From positions 147,836 through 211,835 of the forward strand of contig WFMF01000310.1 in NCBI GenBank assembly GCA_011033025.1: a stretch of 64,000 nt of DNA, written 5' to 3'. Every line of letters begins with the position of its first letter. Within the stretch, counting starts at the first letter, position 1. A program made the translations under genes and the position numbers. Shown one piece after another: positions 22,435-33,469 of this stretch. Source of the stretch: Beroe forskalii (taxonomy: Eukaryota; Ctenophora; Nuda; Beroida; Beroidae). The notes below the pieces were generated by a model, which saw only the letters and a program-made list of their open reading frames with translations, did not search any database and had not been told where the DNA came from.

Positions 22435-25400
22435 GATGGAGAGGCTAGCGTACTGCGTGATAATCGTGAGTGACACGAGACAGGAACTGGTGGAAACTGT
22501 CACGGAAGCCATCTGTCACACTGACTCATGCATACTGGTCAGTTCTCAGGGGGAATGGGGGTTTTAATGGGGTTTCAAGGGGTTTTGTGAGGTGACAAGG
22601 GGTTTAATGGGGTTAAATGGGGTTACAAGGGGGTTTTAATGGGGTTACAACTTTACAAGGGGGTTTTATACTCATAATTCTCCTTGAACAACATGATTCA
22701 CATTATGTGGTTGATTTGTTAAATTTTGTGAATAAGCAGAGGAAGCTGACCCTCCCTGTTTCATGATCAACTAACTCAAAGTTATCTTTTGTATTCTTCG
22801 TGTGTCTTGAATTGTATTAATTGTAGGAAATAAAATTCATTCATTACTGTTCACTGGTGCATGTGCACGCCGACAAAGGAGCTGATCGGATGGTTGCTTC
22901 CTTCGTGGGGTCTCCTGAAACAGTGGTGGAGGGAGCCCTTAACGCTGCTGTGGTGGTCCAGAGGACAGTTGACATGAGATACCACAAGGGTAAGTAGAGG
23001 TCCAGAGGACAGTAGACATGAGATACCACAAGGGTAAGTAGTGGTCCAGAGGACAGTAGACATGAGATACCACAAGGGTAAGTAGTGGTCCAGAGGACAG
23101 TAGACATGAGATACCACAAGGGTAAGTAGTGGTCCAGAGGACTGTAAACATGAGATACCACAAGGGTAAGTAGAGGTCCAGAGGACAGTAGACATGAGAT
23201 ACCACAAGGGTAAGCAGAGGTCCAGAGGACAGTAGACATGAGATACCACAAGGGTAAGTAGTGGTCCAGAGGACTGTAGACATGAGATACCACAAGGGTA
23301 AGTAGTGGTCCAGAGGACTGTAGACATGAGATATCACAAGGGTAAGTAGTAATTCAGAGGACTGTTGACATGAGATACTACAAGGGTAAGTAGAGGTCAG
23401 AGGACTGTTGACATGAGATACCACAAGGGTAAGTAGAGGTCCAGAGGACAGTAGACATGAGATACCACAAGGGTAAGTAGTGGTCCAGAGGACTGTAGAC
23501 ATGAGATACCACAAGGGTAAGTAGTGGTCCAGAGGACAGTAGACATGAGATACCACAAGGGTAAGTAGAGGTCCAGAGAACTGTAGACCACAAGGGTGAG
23601 AAGTTCTGATAGCTTCATTCTTACTCTCTCAAAGTCAAAAATATACGTTTTCCATGGCTGTTATTTTCAAAATTTTTCATTTTCTGTCTAGACCCCTAAC
23701 CCCCCCCCCACTAGATGACCCCCTAACCTCCCCACTAGACGATCCCTTACCCCCCCACTTGATGACCCCCCCCCCACTAGATGACCCCCCACTAGATGAC
23801 CCCTAACGCCCCTCAGGGCCTCTGAACCCGGTGGGTGCACTGCACGCAGTGGTCTTCACGCCCTTCAGTAACCTGGGTCCTCAACAGTGTGAGGAGATAG
23901 CTAACACTTTCAGTCACAACCTAGCCGACCTCCTGGAGGTTAGTGCTATTCTTCGCATATTTGTAAGTCGCGGGCTAAAACTCGCTAAAGTGACGAGTAT
24001 GTGTGCAGTGTGCACATACATCGATCGAAAGATCCGTCGAAAGAAAGCGCAAGTTACTGTGCCCGCAGTGCTTAAATTAGGTTTTCATGCTGAAATTGGT
24101 GCGTTCCTCGACAGATCTGTCGATCGATGTGGCATGTACCAAACTGCACACATATTATATTCAGTCTAGATGCGCAGCAGCTAAGTTTTATATTTTGTGT
24201 CATTGCCAGACGATGTTTAGTCGGGCATTGTCCTACAATTTAAACTATTCCACTCACAATGTCAATGGCTAAAACCTAGCCGACCTCCTGGAGGTGCCAG
24301 TGTACCAGTTCAACTGTTCCCCCGTAGAAGACATGGGTTACGACAACCTCCCCCTGGCTATCCAGAACCACGAGCCCATATTCGGACCTAAGGACTTCAA
24401 CCGTGAGGGGGAACTACGCCTTTACAACCCTGGTCATAGGATGCGAGGTGAGTGTTGTCAAAGCAGATTTATTGGATGCGAGGTGAGGTTATTATTCCAA
24501 ACCATTAGTTCGCGGATGCGAGGAAATTTTATCAAATGAGCCCTGGTATGGGATGCGAGGTAGTGTTGTCATAGCAACCATAACCAAGCAGCTATTAGGT
24601 AAACTATAACACGCTGCTTGCTACCTTGGGTACATTACATGATAACACCATCCAGCTATCTATAGCCAGCTAGGTACCTATAAGGTACAATACCTACGGC
24701 ACATAGATGCGAGGTGAGTGTTGTCATGGCAACCATGGTCATAGGATGTGAGGTGAGTGTTGTGAACCTGACCATAACCATAGGATGAGGTGAGTGTTCT
24801 GCAACTATCTCAGCGTGAGGGACTGATCTCAGAGCCAACATGGTCATACTGAGGTGAGTGTTGTCATAGCAACCATGGTCATGGATGCGAGGTGAGTTGT
24901 GATGTTGTTATAGCAACACAATGCAGCAACCATGGTAGCGTTGTCAAGGATTTGTTGTCATAGTTTTATCAGCAACCTTAATGAAACCAACCGAAACCCT
25001 AACTTTAGTTGACTAGTTGTGCTGTGGAGGTTTCGTTGTCATAATTTTATAGCAACCTTAATAAAACTAACCCCAACTAATCTTTAATTTCCAGATTCTG
25101 GATTGCAGCACCTGTGGTTTGCACGACGTTATGGACACCATCAAGCTACACGCCACCGAACTTAATGTCGCTGTAGTCGGTGAGTCGAGGGTTCTGCTTT
25201 TTCAAGCAGAAGTTGTGGACCACATTCCACGTTCACATATAATCATTTTAATCGTAATGAGGCGAACTGGGGATCCGGGGAAGGGGTCTTCAACGGATCG
25301 ATTAAACGATAATTTAATGAATGATTTATTACTCCCATTCCCCATGCACGGCGGAACAGCACCACTATGCTGTGCTTAGAATTACTCAGTTGTCTCTAGA

Positions 25401-27263
25401 AACATCTGTTTATCTCACATCTTTATCTCAAATCCTTATCTCACATCGTAATAACATCACCAGGTAGTCACGTGGTGGGCAGCATTCCACTGCAAGCCCT
25501 CATCAAATCAGCCGATTTCTACATTGAGAAGGAGCACGTTTTCTTGATAAAGGAGCAGCAGAAACTCAGATTCATCATCGACAGACTGGGACTCAATTCA
25601 GTCTCTGAGTTCAAGCCCGAGTCTAAGGTTAGTACTCAGTCATTCTAAAATGGAAGTTCTAGAGAGTGTTTGTAGATGTTTCTTATTGGTAATGGTTCAT
25701 TCCACCCTCCCAATAATCAATACCTTCCCACTTGCAACCGCCTCGACTTCGTCTCGAGATATCTACACCTCTCAAAGTGGTCTTTTATACCCATTGTGAT
25801 TACCCATCATTATTATCAATTCCCCACACCCCCAAGGTGATTGAGTACGTGTTGGGGGTAAACAGACACGGCCCCCTCCAGAGCTCAACTCTGCAGCAGT
25901 TCGTGGAGAGTGTGGGGTCCAGGACTAGTACTCCAGGGGGTGGTTCAGTGGCAGGACTGGTGTCTGTGCTGGGACTAGCTCTAGGTAAACACACAGACAG
26001 ACAGGTAGACAAACAGGTAGTAAGACAGACACAGAGAGGTTGAAAGGCAGACAGCATCAATTGAGGAAGGGTAGACGAAAGACAGACACAATATAACAGG
26101 GGGGGGAGGTTCAGTGGCTGGTCTGGTGTCTGTCTTGGGACTTGCTCTAGGTAAACAGGCAGTCAGACAGACAGACAGACAAGCAAACAAACTGTCAAGC
26201 CTTACCTCATTGAACCTTATTAATCTGTTTAGTAGAGTTGTTATTATCCCGATGGATATCGAGAATTCTCCACAAACTCCTCACTCCGCTTCCCAGGGCA
26301 GATGACGGGCTGGATGACTTGGGGCAACAAGAAGCACGAGGTGTCTGACACCAGTGTCACCTCTGTGCTCCCTGCTCTCCACAAAACCATCGAGCAGATG
26401 ATGCCTCTCATTGACGCGGACGCTATGGCTTTCAACAACTACCTGCTGGCGCAGAAGATGACAACGGTATGTTGGTGTAGGATCGATTCAATTCATGTTT
26501 ATATCATTTATATCTCAGGAGGTGAGGAATTCAGTCAGTTAAATGGTGACAAGATCCTACTTCCTCAACTCCCAATGCACATTACTTAAGGGACAACATT
26601 TACCTTAACCCTGACAACACCCCTTGATTTCACAAACATGAGAACTTTTAACTTAACCCTGACAACACCCCCTGATTTCACGCCCCGTGATCCCCTCTCC
26701 GACAACACTTCCCTGACAACAGGTGAACGATGAGGATAAGATGAGGAAGGAGGAAGCTCTGGAGGAGGCTCTCCTCACCATTATCCACGTTCCCATGAAG
26801 GTGATGGAGCTGGGAGCCAGCTGCTGGCCGGATCTGGAGAATCTGTCCGCTAACTTCAACCCCAGCCTCAAATCAGACTTCCAGGTTTGCGTTTTAACTT
26901 ATCGAGCACATGGCAATGTATCAAGCACATGTATCAAGGGTCATGAGTTGTTTCAAAATGCATTCTGAAGACTTGTAGAGTTACAAATGTTTGTTATCCA
27001 GTTTTTGCATGATCGGATTAACTAATTTCTCCACCTTGCAAAGTATCTTTGATTTATTTGAATTGTATCTAACTCTCTGATCTTGTCAGGTAGCGATTAA
27101 GTGTCTTGAGACCGGCATCTGGAGTGCCTACAAGAACGTCATGATTAACCTGGACGATGTAAAGAACGCAGAAACTAAGCAGGAAATCGCTGCCAAGGCC
27201 CGCAAACTCTTGGAGGACACGGAAAACATGGCATCCCGACTGCTGGCCTTGCTGGAAAAGTGA
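22435..27263 (+). CDS. FTCD: Formiminotransferase-cyclodeaminase (FTCD-like), degenerate FT half
   Basis: FTCD links histidine breakdown to folate: the FT half moves formimino to tetrahydrofolate, the CD half releases ammonia. Exons: 22435-22536, 22827-22989, 23817-23938, 24294-24447, 25095-25175, 25464-25627, 25837-25984, 26297-26466, 26723-26884, 27090-27263. The CD domain is well preserved: TPGGGSVAGLVSVLG, PLIDADAMAFNNYL, and a helical end to LLALLEK. The FT half is not: the NFSEG segment is replaced by IVSDT, and the HPRMGALD motif with the catalytic His reads NPVGALH. About 65 residues are missing between exons 4 and 5, where the phases also clash (1 then 0). AATAAA at 27476-27481. Probably a cyclodeaminase-only or decaying paralogue. 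Confidence 0.9.
22545..22675 (+). repeat. G-run repeat in FTCD intron 1
   Basis: Some ten runs of four or five G (GGGGTTTTAATGGGGTTTCA-type units) lie on the coding strand 10-140 bp after the first donor. Such spacing can form G-quadruplexes in the transcript or DNA. Confidence 0.75.
22950..23600 (+). repeat. 44-bp minisatellite made of FTCD exon-2 end plus its 5' splice site, ~15 copies
   Basis: The unit GGTCCAGAGGACAGTAGACA..GAGATACCACAAGG|GTAAGTAG repeats with a 44-bp period. Unit 1 is the true end of exon 2 (VQRTVDMRYHKG) with its donor at 22990; 13 more full copies and one truncated copy follow, nearly every one with an intact CAAGG|GTAAGT donor. Because 44 is not a multiple of three and the unit lacks stops on the minus strand, long spurious reading frames appear there; they are not genes. 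Confidence 0.92.
23640..23812. repeat. C-rich tandem repeat (CCCCACTAGATGACCCC)
   Basis: About seven imperfect units of ACCCC..CCACTAGATG sit immediately upstream of the exon-3 acceptor CCCCTCAG at 23811-23816. They form an unusually long C tract for a polypyrimidine region. Confidence 0.8.
23918..24295 (+). repeat. 23-bp direct repeat flanking FTCD intron 3
   Basis: AACCTAGCCGACCTCCTGGA plus GGT occurs at 23918-23940 and again at 24273-24295, exactly 355 bp apart. The first copy spans the end of exon 3 and its donor; the second spans the intron's end and the acceptor before GTGCCAGTG. The intron is therefore bounded by a duplication of coding sequence containing AGGT. Confidence 0.92.
24431..24900 (+). 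repeat. Repeated copies of the exon-4 end and donor in FTCD intron 4
   Basis: The exon-4 boundary GGTCATAGGATGCGAG|GTGAGT is followed by at least six diverged copies (about 24473, 24550, 24704, 24742, 24783, 24885), several retaining GATGCGAG|GTGAG or GAG|GTGAGTG and the trailing TTGTCATAGCAACCATGG. Less regular than the 44-bp array but the same kind of duplication. Confidence 0.8.
26100..26175 (+). repeat. Duplicate of FTCD exon-7 end with donor
   Basis: GGTTCAGTGGCTGGTCTGGT..GGACTTGCTCTAG|GTAAACA at about 26107-26157 repeats the last ~50 bp of exon 7 (GSVAGLVSVLGLALG, 25936-25984) and its donor. Synonymous-looking differences have accumulated. The intron also carries (ACAG)n-like CAGACAGACAGA tracts after both donors. 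Confidence 0.88.
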
Positions 27264-27734
27264 ACAAATGGAGTGGTGTATATTTTACAATTGCATGGTC
27301 TGTTTTGACATGATTTTTACTGGTAATTTTCAGATAAAGAAACACCGGTGACGAATGTTTATTTAACGTAGTTTAAATACGAGGGTGAGGATTTCAGAAC
27401 GGATAAGTTTACATCGTATTCGTATGGATACGCGAATGAGAGTTCTTTGAGTTTATGATTATCGGGTTTAATATTAATAAATAATTTATGTTTGAATTTT
27501 AAATTGAAATAATTCCCGTCCAACAATCTGCAATGCTGCTCAAAGGCTATGTATACATTGTAAAAAGCTTTTCTGGTGTTTGTATTTGTGAAAAAGTACT
27601 TTTACTCATTACTGTTGCTATTTGGAATAATGGTGTTTATATGTGAATGTCTGATTGCTGATGCAATGCAATGCGCTGGCACATTGCCATGCGGCATTAC
27701 TGCTTTGACTTTGTTCTGTTCAGACGTTCTTCAG

Positions 27735-28450
27735 GTCAGACGTTGCGCACTCAAACAAAGACAGTGCGCACACACTCAAAGATAGCGCGCACACTCAAAG
27801 ATAGTGCGCGCACACTCAAAGATAGTGCGCGCACACTCAAAGATAGTGCGCGAACAGTCAAAGATAATGCGCGCGCACGCAAAAAGAGTGCGCGCGCATT
27901 CAGATATCGCGCGCGCATTCAGATATCGCGCGCGCATTCAGATATCGCGCGCGCATTCAAAGAGAGTGTGTGCGCTTTCAAAGAGAGTGCGCGCGCATTC
28001 ATAGAGAGTGCGCGCGCATTCATAGAGAGTGCGCGCGCATTCATAGAAAGTGCGCGCGCATTCATAGAGAGTGCGCGCGCATTCATAGAAAGTGCGCGCG
28101 CATTCATAGAGAGTGCGCGCGCATTCATAGAGAGTGCGCGCGTTCAAAAAGAGTGCGCGCGCATTCAAAGAGAGCGCGCGCGCATTCAAAGAAAGTGCAC
28201 GCGCATTCAAAGAGAGTGCGCGCATTCAAAGAGAGTGCGCGCATTCAAAGAGAGTGCGCGCATTCAAAGAGAGTGCGCGCGCATTCAAAGAAAGTGCGCG
28301 CGCATTTGTCAGATCACAATGTCTGACTCGAGCTGACGCATGTGCATTCAAAGAGGGTGCGCGCGCATTCAAAAAGAGTGCGCTGCGCATTCAAAGAGAT
28401 TAGAGAAGGCGCGGCGCGCGCATTTAAAGAGAGTGCGCATGACTCAAAGA
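27735..28450. repeat. 21-22-bp GCGCGC-rich minisatellite, >30 copies
   Basis: Units such as AGAGTGCGCGCGCATTCATAG and AGAGTGCGCGCGCATTCAAAG repeat for about 700 bp downstream of FTCD. Long alternating purine-pyrimidine (GCGCGCGCA) runs favour Z-DNA. The 21-bp period and lack of stops create open frames on both strands, the longest 221 codons (27671-28336). They are repeat translations, not convincing proteins. Confidence 0.93.
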
Positions 28451-29070
28451 AATTAAATTAGTGCGTGCGCACTGAAAAATGGTACGAGCTTGTCCTACGT
28501 TGTTATAAGACCTATTTTGCATTTTACGCCTAATGCCTATTCTCAGAGTGTGTACAATTTGGACTTCAGCTTCATCTAGACATCTAGATCTAGCCTACAA
28601 ATTTATTATTTATATTTAACAAAAATAATTTTTTGTCCTCCAGATTCATTAAACAAATAAGAGAAAATTCACAAGTTTCCTCATTTGAGGAAAAATTTCC
28701 TGAAAAAAGCCCAAGAAGGTCTGGTCTATACACAATTTTTAGAGGGAATATGATGAAACTAAGCATTAAGGCGCCATTTTGGGAAACTTGTGGCAAACGA
28801 AACTTTTGGTAAAAATATAAATAGCAGATATTTTTCATCTTGAATTGATGGAAAGATAAACACAATTTTTTTTCTTGATCTTCAACCTGGCATATTTTTC
28901 TTCCTGAAAAATATTTCAGAATCTGTTTTTTTGCATCTGTTGTAGAAATTTGAGGAAGGTGCTTATCACCACATGGAGTTTTCTGAAGACGAGAAATAAT
29001 TTAAACATTTTCACAGTAACTTATTTATCACAGTTGATCATTTATCACCCTATCTTATTTATTAAATATT
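28451..29070. other. Stretch with no recognised feature
   Basis: AT-rich sequence between the minisatellite and the TIR element. A 91-codon minus-strand frame (28590-28865) has no recognisable domain. Confidence 0.4.
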
Positions 29071-31367
29071 GGGGGGGGTCCACCGGCCAACGGCCAACCG
29101 TCTTAAAAATTTGCTGTTTCGGCCAATTGGCCGTTTGGCCGTATTTTCCCTTTTTCATCCCTGGTTTCGGCCAGAAGCATTATAGTTGAAAGTTGTGAGA
29201 GAAAAAGTTGTTACAATTTCTATAACTGACATTTTCCTGCTAATTTGATTGGTGGGGGTGTCAAATGTGTCAATCAAGGTCGTTGAAACTGTCAAAATTT
29301 GCCATTGTGCTTGAAGAAGAACCAAGCTCCATACATTTATATAATGCTGTTTTATGTTGCCGAAATCAGAGAAAGTAAGACTTTTGAAAGTTGTTAATGG
29401 TCTAGGATATGTAGTTTTAACCCTTGGTAAGTTCAAGGTTCTTCTGTTATAGTCTTATAAATCCATTCCAGTATAGTCATATTGTCTTATCCCTGATTCC
29501 ACGCCTGGAACTATTTCCTGTTCATGTATGAAACACTCGATTCTATTGACTGTCTCCCTGCATGTATATGACCTATGGATGACATTCACGAGCCCCTGCC
29601 TAGCAGTCCCAAATATTTTATGCAGTTCAAGTACTAAGGATTTATAGTTTGCAATGATTCCTAGGATAGGCTTAGGCCTCTTGTGTAGTGCGGCATGCAA
29701 TACATTTGACCATCCGACATTACATCCCCCGACACTTGATCTATAACACATGTAGTCGTAGTCAGAAAGCTGTCAGCAGTAGGTCTGGAGTAGTTCCAGA
29801 TGAGGATCTGGATCCCCTCGTTCTTCCTTGTTTCCAGGGCAGATGGCTTGAACACGTCTCCTCTGGTGACACGGAACATCTTGGTTCTGGAGAGATACGT
29901 TCCCTGTTCATAACAACTGGAGTATCATTACAATTTCAATGTCAGATTATAAGTTTTATAACCTTGAATAAGCCGCAGATCAATGCGTTTGATCTGTGTT
30001 GACTGGTGAATCATCGAGGAATGTAACGTCAGGGGGGTCAAATGTCGCAGGAATCCTCGAACTGTGATGTTTGATCCCCCGCTTTCCTCTACAGATTTGC
30101 AGTACTGAAGTAGGGGGTGTAATTTGTTAGAGGATGTAAGGTCAGGGGATGTAATGTTGGAAGGGGGGGGGTCAAGTGTCCCTTTACCGGTTTTATGGTG
30201 CTCTGAGCAGAGGAAGCATCTGGTCAGTGTAACTTCCCCCTTAGCAGATGTGTACAGTGACAGTGAGACCCTCATTAATCATAGGATCTCCAATGATGAG
30301 GTGCTATCTGGTAAAGGTAGGGATCTGTTGTAGCTTGGAGACCAGATGTACCATCATATCCATGACGTGCTGGCTAAGCCATTCTTCTTGGCACCAAGGT
30401 TTGCACCCAAGTAGATGGATAGATCTGTGTGCAGCAGGAGGGGGATTTATTGGTTTCTGCAACAATCGATTGGGATGGACAAGGAATCCATTGGGAAGGG
30501 CTGCAGGACAGGATGAAAAGACTGAGGAGGAGATTGGATAGAAGACTTAGAACGAAGTGGCTGATCATGAGGAAGTTGAGGAGGCCAAGGTACTAAGGCG
30601 AGACAGAGCTGAGGAATCCATGGTACTATAGTGTGAGGCACTGAGGCAGGGAGACTAGATGGGCAGGGGCTCTTGTAGGGCTGATTAGGGGCAAAGAGGG
30701 CTGTACTGGGAAGAATTACGGTGGACGAATGGAGACAGGAGGTGAAACTGAAGGAAGCACTGGTGTTGAAGGAGGTAATATTAGTTGTGGAAAGGTGAAA
30801 TTAGTGGTGGAAAGGCCCCAGGAGTGGGAGCAGGAGTGGATTTTACTGGTTGCAGGGCCTTGAGGTTGACAGAATTCTAGGAAGCCAACTTTAGTTCCAA
30901 TAGTCAGGGTGAGTGATTCCTTATAGGACTCTGTGCTGCAGTCTTAATTGGCAAGCCCTTTCATCAGAATTAAGGAGCCCTCATGAAAGGAGATTTTCCT
31001 TTCAAGCACTCCAGTACGTTCCTGGCCACTGGAACATATTCAATACCTCTTGGTGAACCTATTGAGATGTTAACAGTAGGATGATCCTGGTCTATGAGTT
31101 GCTAAAAGTACTAGACTGTACGAAAATTATCTAAATTATCTTTAATATCACATTTTTTTCGTGATTTCGATATTATAGTGTCTTCAAATGTACTCAGATG
31201 TGTTCTTAGAACAATTGCAAGCAACTTTCTCTCTAGGAGTCTTTTGATTGGACCCCCCTAAGAGCAGTAAATATCAAAAGTTAAAAAAACGGCCAACCGG
31301 CCAACCGACTAAAAAATTTCCAATTTCGGCCAATTGGCCGATGGCCGTTGGCCGGTGGACCCCCCCC
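29071..31367. mobile_element. TIR element with GGCCAA-rich ends (2,297 bp)
   Basis: The left end (eight G, TCCACCGGCCAACGGCC) is the exact complement of the right end, with at least 26 bp of perfect TIR followed by diverged arms containing TTTCGGCCAATTGGCCG. AATATT flanks both sides, but as this is itself a palindrome the true target duplication is ambiguous. Internal frames on both strands (e.g. 29455-29751 minus, 29688-30002 plus) are not recognisable. A third copy of the same terminus, alone, starts at 35789. Superfamily unassigned. Confidence 0.75.
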
Positions 31368-32484
31368 AATATTTATGAATGATTTTTCAATTATGTTTAA
31401 GGGGCACCTGAGTTAAATGGTGCGTAAGAAAGTTACCATTGTTATTTATATATTGTTTATGTTCATTGTGATGGTTAAATACCATTACCCTTTTATTATT
31501 ATTATTATTATTACTATTATTTCAAATGTTGTATTCTCGAAACTGGCAGTAAATCAGTGGTGTAAAGTAGATCTGATTTGAATCAATTTTTGCATTCTTA
31601 GTGTTTCACTATGGGGTCCCCCTCAGTCAATGCTAAAAGCAATCAAGTTCACCATGTTTTAGAAATTATTCGCAATTTGAAATACAATACATTTGGGAGG
31701 GTCAATGATTGCCCTAATATAGCATGGTGGACAACTGTGGACTTGCTTGTCCTCTGGTCTTTTGTAATGGGCTACAGCTTTATCTGAGGAGTGGACAGTG
31801 GAGGACTTGATAACTCAGTGATCTTCTGCTTGTCATTAATTTCTTTGACAACAGATGCTCTGACTGAACACAATGTGAAGTCACCTGCAATACTTGCTTT
31901 GGCCTAGGCTGATTGCAGCAACCAATCAAAATGGCGAGCTCCAATAGGTCTTTTTGCATAGTACCGCACCACATCCTTTGTCACATCCAGCTTGGGCATT
32001 GCATGTTGGAAGAGGGGGGCTTCTACATTGACCACTGCTTCTGGGCAGTGTTGCAGGTAAGGCTTGGGCCAAAAGTAGGAGTGAGCTGCAATCACCAGTT
32101 CTTTTGTAGAGCTCAACCATCTTTCTTTTTCAGTTAACACCTTTGAGACTTCACTGTTTATTCTTACTACTCACTTCCAAGCTGAAATCAAAATTCTTTG
32201 TTGCCAGTCATCTGAGTTTGTCAGGGCATAGAGCAAATACCTTGTACGAGTGGAAAATGAGGGTTGCTGCCAGTTGAACAGCATCTTTACTACCAAATGA
32301 TTTCTTCCATGAAGAATTGTAGTGTTTATCAGTGAAGGTATCAGCTTTCCTTGTCCTTTGGTCTTCATGTAATGTGTTATCGCTTTTGTTGCTCGTCTTA
32401 TCAGCTCTTGCAACCTACCAAGTTATCTTGCAACGCATACCTTGAGGTATTTCTACATTGTACTATACATAGTACACTTGTATA
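31368..32484. other. Probable transposon debris, no gene recognised
   Basis: Short minus-strand frames (31904-32140, 32171-32413) have protein-like composition (e.g. VVRYYAKRPIGARHFDWLLQ; AITHYMKTKGQGKLIPSLIN) but match no family I know. An (ATT)n tract is at 31494-31515. A decayed mobile element is the likeliest explanation. Confidence 0.35.
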
Positions 32485-33469
32485 ATGCCCATCCCTCTTG
32501 AAGGAATCAGTCCCTATTTTGAAGGGATTGGGATTGACAGACCCTGCCACACGGAGTTCCGGAAAGGAGATGTTCCAGCTGTTCAGAGAGTTACGGGACT
32601 TATATTTAAAGACATGGCTCGAGTATTGAATATGGGTGAGGACGCTGTGCGAGACGGCCGTGCTGTTTACACGAGGGTAAACAAAGACAAACTTTGCGAG
32701 TGGTTGGGGCACTTTGCCTGGCTCACTGAGTACTACATGGAGCCCCTCATGAGTGCTGCGTGTGGAGTAGCGGACGAAGTTGAGAAGCTCAAGACGGAGA
32801 AGATCACAGATCAGAAAACGATCATCAGTCTGCAGGAGAAAGTCATCACGCAGAAGAACAGACAGCTCACAAGGGTTCAGGAAGCAGTGAAGACTGGAAT
32901 AGAGACCTGTACTAGTGCAGTGGAGTCTACATGTTCTGAAGCTGTGAAAGCTGGGATGAAGTCTTATGCCAGTGCAGTAGAGACGAAATGTTCCGAAGTT
33001 TACTCTGCTAAAGTTGAAGAGACAGTGAAGGGTGGAATACAGACCTATGCAAGTGCACTGGAGAGCAAATGCTCAGAAGTTTTCTCCGAAAAGAAGATCG
33101 CAGAGGCAGTGAAGAGTGTTGTCCAAGCGGAAGACAGATCCCGTAACGTGATTATCTTCGGCGTGGAAGAACAAAGCAACGAGATCGTGGAGGAAAAGGT
33201 TGGAGAAATTTTCTCTCACCTGAGAGAAAAGCCGTGCGTGATTCAGAGTTCAAGGATGGGGCTGGTGAAGACCCAAATTGAGTCGTGGACTGAGGTTCAG
33301 ATCACGTAGTAGATTCAGGAAAGCAAAGAATCTGAAGGACATTGCTGCCTGCAAGACTGTGTTTGTTTGCCCGGACAGGTCAGTCGAAGAGCGTCAGGAA
33401 ATCAAGAGGAAGGTGGAGGAGCGGAAACGACTAAAACGTAACAGCACAGCATGCAGGAATCTCACATGA
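32485..33469 (+). mobile_element. LINE ORF1-like protein (coiled coil plus RRM-like), frameshifted
   Basis: A 274-codon frame (32485-33309) has a helical N-terminal domain, a long coiled coil made of repeats like ETCTSAVESTCSEAVKAG, then RSRNVIIFGVEEQSNE, the opening of an RRM-like ORF1 domain. A frameshift near 33280-33300 moves the rest to another frame (AKNLKDIAACKTVFVCPDRS, EERQEIKRKVEERKRLKR). That C-terminal signature is typical of non-LTR ORF1 proteins. No reverse transcriptase follows, so the element is truncated or separated from it. Confidence 0.6.

Noticed and set aside
22844..23618. Long minus-strand reading frames over the 44-bp array (up to 205 codons)
   Set aside because: They are translations of the donor minisatellite in rotating frames; the real gene is on the plus strand.
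27671..28336. 221-codon frame of ARIHREC-like repeats
   Set aside because: Open only because a 21-bp repeat lacks stops; both strands are equally open and there is no non-repeat domain.
27735..28450. Possible CRISPR array
   Set aside because: Units are contiguous with no unique spacers, and the DNA is eukaryotic.
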